Positions 34,055 through 41,065 of a DNA stretch of 64,000 nucleotides are shown here, piece by piece. The notes beneath the pieces are model-generated. The model saw nothing but the letters and a program-made list of their open reading frames with translations, did no database searches and was not told the origin of the DNA. Position numbers and translations under genes: made by a program. Origin of the DNA: Qipengyuania_C sp046254955 (lineage in GTDB: Bacteria; Pseudomonadota; Alphaproteobacteria; Sphingomonadales; Sphingomonadaceae); contig NZ_JBJXRG010000001.1 of the NCBI RefSeq assembly GCF_046254955.1, positions 1,302,001 through 1,366,000 on the forward strand, given 5' to 3'. The first letter of the stretch is position 1. Each line of letters begins with the position of its first letter.

Positions 34055-34591
34055 ATGGCCCGCTGGTACATCATCCACGCCTATTCCGGATTCGAAAACA
34101 AGGTCCGCGAATCGATCTTGAGTGAAGCAGAGCGCCTCGGCCTCGCCGAAGCGGTCGAGGCTGTCGAAGTGCCGACCGAAACGGTTACCGAAATCAAGCG
34201 CGGCAAGAAGGTCCAGATCGAACGCAAGTTCATGCCGGGCTACGTGCTCGCCAAGCTCAAGATGACCGACGATGTCTACCACCTGGTCAAGAACACTCCG
34301 AAGGTGACCGGCTTTCTCGGCTCGAACAACAAGCCGCAGCCGATCTCCGAGAAGGAAGCTGCGCGCTACTTCGGCGGTGTTGAAGAGGCCAAGTCGGCGC
34401 CCAAGCGCGAAATCACTGTCGATTACGAAATCGGCGACAGCGTCAAGGTGCTCGATGGCCCATTCGCGAGCTTCAACGGACTCGTCGAGGAACTCGATTT
34501 CGACAAGCAAAAGGTCAAGGTTTCAGTTTCGATCTTTGGCCGCGCGACGCCGGTCGAGCTGGAGTTCGAACAGGTCGAACTGGTCAAGTAA
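34055..34591 (+). CDS. nusG: Transcription termination/antitermination factor NusG
   Basis: Protein of 178 residues with an N-terminal NGN domain (RWYIIHAYSGFENKVRESI) and a C-terminal KOW domain (GDSVKVLDGPFASFNGLVEELD). It links RNA polymerase to Rho and the ribosome. An AGGATA ribosome site precedes ATG 34055. In most genomes rplK follows directly; here 3.9 kb with a regulator and an adhesin intervene. A GC-rich stretch with short stems follows the stop but lacks a T run, so no terminator is called. Confidence 0.97.
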   Translation: MARWYIIHAYSGFENKVRESILSEAERLGLAEAVEAVEVPTETVTEIKRGKKVQIERKFMPGYVLAKLKMTDDVYHLVKNTPKVTGFLGSNNKPQPISEKEAARYFGGVEEAKSAPKREITVDYEIGDSVKVLDGPFASFNGLVEELDFDKQKVKVSVSIFGRATPVELEFEQVELVK

Positions 34592-34642
34592 AGCCGCGGC
34601 GGGCTGCGGCCCTCTGCAATACAGGCCGGGCCGAGGCCCAAG

Positions 34643-36088
34643 CTACGATTGGCTGTTAGCTGGCCAGCAGTCGGGCATGCCGTGCTCTTGCCAGACCTGC
34701 GTCAGTCCGATCCGGTCCGCAAATGCGCCGAAATTCGCGTCCGAGCGGATCATGGCCGAGGAATCAGACCGGTCCCACAGATAGATGGCAATGACCGAGA
34801 CGCCTGGCAGCAGACCGTTCCACAGCGCGCCGAATAAGTGATCCGCAGAGCCGGTTCGCAAGAAGATATAGGGTAGGAATCCCTCTTCCGTCTTCGGAGC
34901 AAGCTTGGCAACCGATACGGCGGCGCCGAGCAGCAGCCTACGAGAAAGTCGGCCGCCCCCATAAATGCCCCGCGCTGCAAATTTGAGGAGGGTCGAGAAG
35001 CGCGGCTCGCGGGCGTAGATTACTTTGAAATTGTCGAGTGCATGATCGAACCGCGCGATCGCTTCGGCATTGTCGCTGCGCAGGTAGGCCGCAGCCGAAT
35101 AGGGTTCATGCGCGCCGAAGAAATTCAGGCTGATGGCGATCTTGGCATGCTGTTCCGCACGTTCGAAATCGCCTGCCGCATTGAGCGCTATGGCAAGGAT
35201 CATCTGCCTGCGACCTTGCAGCGGATCGGCCGCGACCGCCTCTTCCAGCAGCGGCAGTGCCCGCTCGACGTGCCCGATTATCGCATAGATATAGCCTAGC
35301 CACATGGCGGATTCCGCGTCGTGGCTCGACATCTCGTAGGCTGTTTGGGCTGCCGTAAGTGCACCGCTGAAGTCCCGCTTGGCCAGCAGAACCTGCGCCA
35401 AGACGGTATGCGCGCGGTAGGCCTGGCCATCGAGTTCCAAGGCGTGCCTGGCTGCATCCTCTGCCGACCAGGTAAGCGCCCTGCGATTTCCAAATGGACT
35501 GTGGCCTGCTGCCGTTGCCCGGGCCTGGGCAAGCGCCGCCCACCCTTCGGCAAAACCCTCGTCGATCGAAACCGCCTCTTCGAGCATTTCGACCGCCTGG
35601 CCGAGCTCTGCGGGGCTGGAGATCCGCGCAGCCAGGGTCCGCCCTTCGAGATAGAGCGCATGCGCGCGCGGCTGCGGGCGGTAGCGTGCCTGCGGCGGCA
35701 ACGGGCTCTCGATGGTCGTATGGACAAACGCATATCCTGTGCGCGGCACTGTGCGAATGGGATCCTTCGCCCCGATCTTGCGAAAGCCGCTGCGGCATTG
35801 CGAGATCACGCGCGAAAGGTTTTCGTCCGAGCCGAGCTCACCGCCCCATGCGCTGTCGAGCAACTCGCTGCGGCTCAGCACGGCCCCCCGCGCCTTGGCC
35901 AGAGCATTGAGCACTGCCATTGCCTTGGGCTCGAGCGCAGCAGCGCTCTGCCCCCTGGAGATACGGTTCTGGCGCGGTTGCACGAGCACGCCGTCGGCCC
36001 GGAAGTCCGAGAGGGTTTGTTGCGGTGCTATGATGTGACTTTCAAGGTTTGCGACCGAGGCTATCGGCTTGTCCATTAGGCCCATCAT
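34643..36088 (-). CDS. Winged-helix (OmpR-type) regulator with TPR region, divergent from the adhesin
   Basis: Protein of about 481 residues. Residues 45-120 form an OmpR/CadC-type DNA-binding winged helix (LEPKAMAVLNALAKARGAVLSRSELL, ending in IRTVPRTGYAFV). Residues 140-330 contain helical repeats of TPR type (AVEMLEEAVSIDEGFAEGWAALA, ALPLLEEAVAADPLQGRR). No membrane helix is evident, unlike CadC. The start is one of the ATGs at 36088, 36085 or 36076. It faces the adhesin gene across about 150 nt that contains a stem-loop. Regulation of the adhesin is the natural guess. The gene converges on nusG. Confidence 0.8.
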   Translation of the reverse strand: MMGLMDKPIASVANLESHIIAPQQTLSDFRADGVLVQPRQNRISRGQSAAALEPKAMAVLNALAKARGAVLSRSELLDSAWGGELGSDENLSRVISQCRSGFRKIGAKDPIRTVPRTGYAFVHTTIESPLPPQARYRPQPRAHALYLEGRTLAARISSPAELGQAVEMLEEAVSIDEGFAEGWAALAQARATAAGHSPFGNRRALTWSAEDAARHALELDGQAYRAHTVLAQVLLAKRDFSGALTAAQTAYEMSSHDAESAMWLGYIYAIIGHVERALPLLEEAVAADPLQGRRQMILAIALNAAGDFERAEQHAKIAISLNFFGAHEPYSAAAYLRSDNAEAIARFDHALDNFKVIYAREPRFSTLLKFAARGIYGGGRLSRRLLLGAAVSVAKLAPKTEEGFLPYIFLRTGSADHLFGALWNGLLPGVSVIAIYLWDRSDSSAMIRSDANFGAFADRIGLTQVWQEHGMPDCWPANSQS

Positions 36089-36142
36089 AAGAAGTTCCTA
36101 AGGTATTTCAATCCCTTCCGGTGCCAAGGGGAAGGAGGCCGT

Positions 36143-36161
36143 CCCGCAGTCCCCCTGCGGG
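36143..36161. promoter_or_regulatory. Perfect stem-loop in the regulator/adhesin intergenic region
   Basis: CCCGCAG and CTGCGGG form a 7-bp perfect inverted repeat with a TCCCC loop, 77 nt before the adhesin start and about 55 nt before the regulator start. It may be an operator for the winged-helix regulator or a 5'-leader hairpin. Confidence 0.35.
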
Positions 36162-36237
36162 GCGGTAACCGGGGGTGTCGCAATCACGCATTGAATGCGG
36201 CGATCCGGCGTCCTCGCCACAAGCGAGGAGACAGAAA

Positions 36238-38091
36238 TTGCGTACATCGATCAACTATACCGCCAGCATACTGGCATTGGCCGCAGCCGGTTGGAGCGTC
36301 CCTGCATGGGCTGATGGAACGCCCGAATGCAACGACGGCATCGGCGGAACGGACAGCACCGAGTGCGGCACCGGAGCAACGACCGCCAACAACGGCAGCG
36401 ATTCTACCGCGGTGGGGGCCAATGCGATCACCTTGGCCGATGACGATACCGCCGTTGGGTCCGGTGCACTGGCGAGTTCTTTCGCTAATAACATAGGTGT
36501 ATTCGGAAGCTACTCGACCGTTTTGTCTCGCGATCCATCGGCAACCAGCCTCGGCAGCGGAGCTACGGCCGTGGGACTGGGCACTTTGGCCCTTGGTGAC
36601 GGAGCGCTTGCGGGTTTAAATTTAGGATCAGGATTTCAACGTGCCGACCGAGCAACTGCTGTGGGTTCGCGCAGCGAAGCGACTCGCCCAGACGCCACCG
36701 CGCTCGGTTTCAGCGCAGATGCTGACTTCCAGGCGATTGCGATCGGCTCAGGATCGCTCGCCTTCAGTCGAGGTGTTGCAGCTGGGTATCAGGCCGAATC
36801 GGATAGTAGCGGGGTATCTGTCGGGCAAATTGCGAACGCTGACTTTGTAGCAGTCAGCGTTGGAGCTTCATCGTTTGCGTCGGACGGCGCGGTTGCCGTC
36901 GGGGCTGCTTCCACGGCCGGTCCCTACTCCGTCGCTCTGGGGCTCGAAGCCGACGCCGTTGGCGGAGGGAACATGGCCCTTGGTTCCTTTGCAATTACAT
37001 CGGGGGGTGCAGGCACATCACTAAACATCGCGATTGGAAGTGCGATTGGTTTCTCCCTAGAAAGCAGTTCTTTAGGAGCTTCTGCTCGTACTCGCGATAC
37101 GCCCACAACGGCCAATGGCGGTGGATCGATCGCTCTGGGGCACGCCACCCAATCCACCGGTGCGAATTCCCTCGCTCTCGGAACCCAGAGCAATGCTTCG
37201 GTTGACGACGCCGTTGCGCTGGGCGCAGGTTCGATCGCCGATGTCGCCAATACAGTTTCTATCGGATCGACCGGGTCAGAGCGCCAACTGGTCAATTTGG
37301 CGGCAGGCGCTGTCACGGCAACTAGCACCGATGCGGTCAACGGATCGCAGCTGTTCGCGACCGACCAGGCGGTCTCAGTCAATTCCGGTGCAATCTCGCT
37401 TATCGATACCGCAACCAGCGCCAATGCGGCGAGCATCGCGGCCAATTCCACTCTTATCGCCGGTAATGCATCGGCGATCGGAGACATTGACACCGCCATC
37501 GGTGCCAATACCAATGGCATCGCCGCCAATTCGACCGCCATCGGTACGAATGCGGCGGGGATCGCCAGCAACAGCTCGAATATCGCCGCCAATGCCACGG
37601 GTGTCGCGACGAACACCTCGTCTATCGCTGCCAACTCCGCGCGCGTTGCAGATAACGAAACTGATATCGGCGAGCTTTACACCGTGACCGCGGGCAATTC
37701 GGCCCAGATCGGGACCAATAGCGTAGCGATCGCTTCCCTCTCTGCTGTGAGCAGCGCGGCGGTGGCGGACAATACGGCGATGATTATGGCGAATACCGGC
37801 CGGATCGGCACATTGGAGGGAAGCGTGGACACGCTGTTCGATCTCACCGCCACCATGGACAAGGATGCGCAGCGCGGCATCGCCTCGATCGCGGCGGCGG
37901 CGCATCCGCACTTCCCGAGCGAAGCGGGCAAGACCAGCTATGCCTCCAATGTCGCCATGTACCGCGGCGAAGTCGGCTTCTCGCTCGGCCTGATGCACCG
38001 GGTACCGGGCGATATGGCGATCACCGCAGGCCTCAGTTACGCGGGCGGCAACTCGGCTGCCGTACGGGCAGGTATCGCGGGCGAATTCTGA
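36238..38091 (+). CDS. Trimeric autotransporter adhesin (YadA-like)
   Basis: Outer-membrane adhesin of 617 residues. A signal peptide ends at PAWA (about residue 25). Residues 45-345 form a YadA-type head with repeats such as TAVGLGTLALGDGA, ATALGFSADADF and NSLALGTQSNASV. The neck motif LVNLAAGAVTATSTDAVNGSQL is near residue 360. A stalk of short Asn-rich repeats (NSTAIGTNAAGIASNSSNIA) follows, then the four-strand membrane anchor (about the last 90 residues) ending in GIAGEF. Start: TTG 36238 has GAGGAG 7 nt before it and gives a clean signal peptide; the longer GTG start at 36175 has no ribosome site. It would serve attachment or aggregation. It lies inside the normally contiguous nusG-rplK region. 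Confidence 0.9.
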   Translation: MRTSINYTASILALAAAGWSVPAWADGTPECNDGIGGTDSTECGTGATTANNGSDSTAVGANAITLADDDTAVGSGALASSFANNIGVFGSYSTVLSRDPSATSLGSGATAVGLGTLALGDGALAGLNLGSGFQRADRATAVGSRSEATRPDATALGFSADADFQAIAIGSGSLAFSRGVAAGYQAESDSSGVSVGQIANADFVAVSVGASSFASDGAVAVGAASTAGPYSVALGLEADAVGGGNMALGSFAITSGGAGTSLNIAIGSAIGFSLESSSLGASARTRDTPTTANGGGSIALGHATQSTGANSLALGTQSNASVDDAVALGAGSIADVANTVSIGSTGSERQLVNLAAGAVTATSTDAVNGSQLFATDQAVSVNSGAISLIDTATSANAASIAANSTLIAGNASAIGDIDTAIGANTNGIAANSTAIGTNAAGIASNSSNIAANATGVATNTSSIAANSARVADNETDIGELYTVTAGNSAQIGTNSVAIASLSAVSSAAVADNTAMIMANTGRIGTLEGSVDTLFDLTATMDKDAQRGIASIAAAAHPHFPSEAGKTSYASNVAMYRGEVGFSLGLMHRVPGDMAITAGLSYAGGNSAAVRAGIAGEF

Positions 38092-38106
38092 GCTGCTGAA
38101 GAAGCT

Positions 38107-38133
38107 GCCGGTCCGGGCCCGTCCCGGATCGGC
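38107..38133 (+). terminator. Strong hairpin after the adhesin gene
   Basis: GCCGGTCCGGG and CCCGGATCGGC pair over 11 bp (one wobble) around a CCCGT loop, 15 nt after the adhesin stop. A TTTT lies only 17 nt further on, so it is either a poor Rho-independent terminator or a stabilising 3' hairpin. Confidence 0.45.
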
Positions 38134-38498
38134 GGCCAGCTGCGGCGCGTTTTCCTACTGTTGGACCGATCGTTATCATGGGCCGTATGAATAGGCTCCG
38201 ATCCTGTATCGATATAAGTTCAATTGTCCTGCGCTTCGTCCGCAAGGTTTTGTGCCTTGGACTGTGCTCCATGTGCTCCATCGCGTAGGATTTGCCGCGG
38301 GGCTGGATGCGAGTTTTGGCCAGAGGAATCGCTTGCAATCGCGCTCAAAAACGCTATCTGCGCGCGGTCCCGAGGGCTTTGGCCCGAAAGGGAACTCAGT
38401 GTGGGAGGCAGGGCGACCTGCTGTTTGACCACTTAACATGAGAGCCAAACAAACCGCGCAACGGCGTGGTGGTTCGACAGTGTGAAAGGAGGCCCATC
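38134..38498 (+). promoter_or_regulatory. Gene-free leader region of rplK-rplA
   Basis: No convincing ORF lies in this stretch. TTGCAA (38333-38338) and TATCTG (38355-38360), 16 nt apart, are a plausible promoter about 130 nt before rplK. The leader downstream contains a CCCGAGGGCTTTGGCCCGAAAGGG-like self-complementary segment (38369-38392) and then an A-rich stretch. L1 autoregulates this operon in E. coli by binding the leader; I could not identify an L1 site by eye. Confidence 0.4.
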
Positions 38499-38930
38499 GT
38501 GGCCAAGAAAATTGACGGTTATATCAACCTGCAGGTGCCAGCCGGCATTGCAAACCCCTCACCTCCGATTGGTCCCGCGCTCGGTCAGCGCGGTGTCAAC
38601 ATCATGGAATTCTGCAAGGCGTTCAACGCCGCGACGGACAGCCTCGAAAAAGGCGCTCCGATCCCGACCAAGATCACGGTCTATGCGGATCGCAGCTTCA
38701 CTTTCGTAACGAAAAGTCCGCCTGCGAGCTACCTGATCAAGAAGGCGATGAAGATCAAGTCGGGCTCGAGCGAGCCGGGCAAGGACATCATCGGCTCGAT
38801 CAAGAAGTCGCAGCTTGCCGAAATCGCCGAGACCAAGATGAAGGATCTCAACGCCAACGACATTGACCAGGCGGTCAAGATCATCGGTGGCAGCGCCCGT
38901 TCGATGGGCATCGAAGTGGTGGAGGGCTGA
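38499..38930 (+). CDS. rplK: 50S ribosomal protein L11
   Basis: L11 of 143 residues, the canonical length, with VAKKIDGYINLQVPAG at the start and the conserved PPIGPALGQRGVNIMEFCKAFN. The start is GTG 38499 with an AAAGGAGG ribosome site 6 nt before it; an in-frame upstream start at 38466 would add foreign sequence. L11 forms the GTPase-associated centre of the large subunit. rplA follows after 2 nt. Confidence 0.98.
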   Translation: MAKKIDGYINLQVPAGIANPSPPIGPALGQRGVNIMEFCKAFNAATDSLEKGAPIPTKITVYADRSFTFVTKSPPASYLIKKAMKIKSGSSEPGKDIIGSIKKSQLAEIAETKMKDLNANDIDQAVKIIGGSARSMGIEVVEG

Positions 38931-38932
38931 TC

Positions 38933-39625
38933 ATGGCTAAGCAAACCAAGAAGCAGAAAGCAGTCGCCGAACTCGATAACGAGAAGCTCTGGGGCGTCGA
39001 CGAAGCGATCAAGACGCTGCGCGAGCACAAGGCGAAGTTTGACGAAACGGTTGAAGTCGCCCTGAACCTCGGTGTCGATCCGCGTCACGCCGACCAGATG
39101 GTCCGCGGGATGGTTTCGCTTCCTGCCGGTACCGGCAAGGACGTGAAGGTTGCCGTATTCGCGCGCGGCGAGAATGCCGAGAAGGCCGAAGCTGCCGGTG
39201 CCGACAAGGTTGGCGCGGAAGACCTGATGGAAGACATGCAGGCGGGCAATCTCGACTATGATCGTGTGATTGCAACGCCCGACATGATGGCTGTCGTCGG
39301 CCGCCTTGGTAAGGTTCTGGGTCCGAAAGGCCTGATGCCGAACCCGAAGCTGGGCACCGTCACACCGAACGTGGAACAGGCCGTTAAGGACGCCAAGGGC
39401 GGCCAGGTCGAATTCCGCGTCGAGAAGATGGGCATCATCCACACCGGTATCGGCAAGCTCTCGTTCAAGGACGAAGACCTGGCGAAGAACTTCAAGGCGC
39501 TGACCGATGCGATCGTGAAGGCCAGGCCTACGGGCGCGAAGGGCCGTTACGTGAAGAAGATCTCGCTGACCTCGACCATGGGTCCGGGCCTCAAGATCGA
39601 CCTCGCGGAAGTCGAAGGGGCGTAA
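38933..39625 (+). CDS. rplA: 50S ribosomal protein L1
   Basis: L1 of 230 residues with the signature GLMPNPKLGTVTPNVEQAV and the VRGMVSLPAGTGK region. It forms the mobile L1 stalk and represses its own operon in many bacteria. GGAGGG precedes ATG 38933. A terminator follows and the next gene is convergent, so rplJ, rplL and rpoBC are not part of this cluster. Confidence 0.98.
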   Translation: MAKQTKKQKAVAELDNEKLWGVDEAIKTLREHKAKFDETVEVALNLGVDPRHADQMVRGMVSLPAGTGKDVKVAVFARGENAEKAEAAGADKVGAEDLMEDMQAGNLDYDRVIATPDMMAVVGRLGKVLGPKGLMPNPKLGTVTPNVEQAVKDAKGGQVEFRVEKMGIIHTGIGKLSFKDEDLAKNFKALTDAIVKARPTGAKGRYVKKISLTSTMGPGLKIDLAEVEGA

Positions 39626-39654
39626 GTCACTTTCCTACCTGAAAACGAAATGCG

Positions 39655-39692
39655 AAGGGGCTGGAGGAGTAATCCTCCGGCCCTTTCCTTTT
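39655..39692. terminator. Rho-independent terminator after rplA
   Basis: AAGGGGCTGGAGGA and TCCTCCGGCCCTTT form a 14-bp stem with two wobble pairs and a GTAA loop, followed by a T-rich tail. It stands between convergent rplA and the M24 peptidase gene and may serve both. Confidence 0.85.
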
Positions 39693-39694
39693 GA

Positions 39695-41032
39695 CTATTC
39701 GTTCATCGCCGCTTCGATTGCCTCAACTGTGCGCGGCACGCCATTGCTCATATGCTCGGCGCCGCCCGAAGTGATGCGGTAGTCGTCCTCGATCCGCACC
39801 CCGAAACTGCGATCAGGGAGGTAAATGCCTGGCTCGACAGTGAGCGTCGCGTTTTCGGGCAATGGGTCCTGCAAGTCGCCGACATCATGGACATGGAGGC
39901 CGATGAAGTGGCCAAGGCCATGCCAGAACGCATCGCCGTGGCCCGAAGCGTCAATCACCGCTTCAGCCGCATCCTGCGCGCTGGAGTAGTACGAGCCTGC
40001 CCTCAGCGTTGCGACCGCAGCTGTCTGCGCGTCCAAGACCGTGTTGTAGACGTTGCGCTGCTCATCAGTGAAACGGCCATTGGCGGGGAAAGTGCGGGTG
40101 ATGTCCGCCGAATAGCCGCCCACGTTGGCGCCGACATCGCACAACACCATGTCGCCATCCTGGATCACCCCGTCGTTGCCTGTATAGTGCAGCACAGCTG
40201 TCGCGCGGCCTGTCGCGGTTATGGACGAGAAGCCTAGTCCGTCAGCACCATTTGCGCGGAACGCGTTCTCGATAAAGGCTTTGAGTTCGCGTTCGCTCAT
40301 GCCCGGCCGAACTGCGCGCATGGCCGCGTTCAGGCCAGCTTCGGTGGCTGCGATCGCCTTGCGGATAAGCGCAATCTCGCGCGCCTCTTTTGCAACACGC
40401 ATGTCGCGGATCAGTGTGGCGGAGTTGCTGACGCGTGTTCCCGGGACCCGGGAAGCGATGTCACCATAAAGCTTGAGCGATTGCGGCACGGGCGATCCTG
40501 GCGATACGACCGGACCAAGGAAGTGCATCTCTGGGTGCCGCGCCGCATGGCTGGTAGTGAAGCCGCCCAGCGATCCGCTGCGAAGTACGCGCTCGAAGCC
40601 GGTACGACGTTCCAACTCGGAGCCGTCGGCCAAGCGTGCGCCTTCCCAACGTTCCATTGCGATATCGCGCGCAGCCAGGAACAGGAACTCGCGCGGTCCG
40701 CGCTCTTTGCCCGGGACTAGCAAGAGGGCAGCCCCGGCTTCGTCTTGCAGCCCCGTGAGATAGGAAAAATCGTTGTCCTGGCTCGTCAGTGGGTCGAGCC
40801 GCCCTTCGGCAAGCGCACGCGCTCCATGCAGGACCGCGACACCGCCGCCCATCTGTTCCATCAGCTTCGCGCGCCGCTCGCGGTATACTTCAGGCGTAAA
40901 GGGAAAGGTGCGCGACGGACTGGCGAATTTCGCCGGTCCGGAAAGGTCTTGTGCCCAAGCGCCAGTGCCACTGAATAACGGCATCGAAGCGACCGAGGCC
41001 ATCCCGCCCAGCAGTTTGCGTCTATCCAGCAT
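39695..41032 (-). CDS. Tat-exported M24B aminopeptidase (Xaa-Pro aminopeptidase type)
   Basis: Metallopeptidase of 445 residues. The N-terminus MLDRRKLLGGMASVASM is a twin-arginine signal, so it acts in the periplasm. The N-terminal creatinase-like domain is followed by the pita-bread domain with the metal ligands in CDVGANVGGYSADITRTF (two Asp), GLGHFIGLHVHD (His), TVEPGIYL (Glu) and VRIEDDYRI (Glu). It removes N-terminal residues preceding proline. It is the last gene of a minus-strand run with DUF2339, a MoCF-domain gene and a flavin monooxygenase. Periplasmic M24B enzymes are less usual than cytoplasmic PepP. Confidence 0.88.
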   Translation of the reverse strand: MLDRRKLLGGMASVASMPLFSGTGAWAQDLSGPAKFASPSRTFPFTPEVYRERRAKLMEQMGGGVAVLHGARALAEGRLDPLTSQDNDFSYLTGLQDEAGAALLLVPGKERGPREFLFLAARDIAMERWEGARLADGSELERRTGFERVLRSGSLGGFTTSHAARHPEMHFLGPVVSPGSPVPQSLKLYGDIASRVPGTRVSNSATLIRDMRVAKEAREIALIRKAIAATEAGLNAAMRAVRPGMSERELKAFIENAFRANGADGLGFSSITATGRATAVLHYTGNDGVIQDGDMVLCDVGANVGGYSADITRTFPANGRFTDEQRNVYNTVLDAQTAAVATLRAGSYYSSAQDAAEAVIDASGHGDAFWHGLGHFIGLHVHDVGDLQDPLPENATLTVEPGIYLPDRSFGVRIEDDYRITSGGAEHMSNGVPRTVEAIEAAMNE

Positions 41033-41065
41033 TCGGCATCATCCTCTTTCGTTTCTCGCCTCTGG

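Noticed and set aside
37400..37760. Short repeats that could suggest a CRISPR array or tandem DNA repeat
   Set aside because: The repetition is at the protein level (Asn-rich stalk of the adhesin) with diverged codons and no regular repeat-spacer structure.
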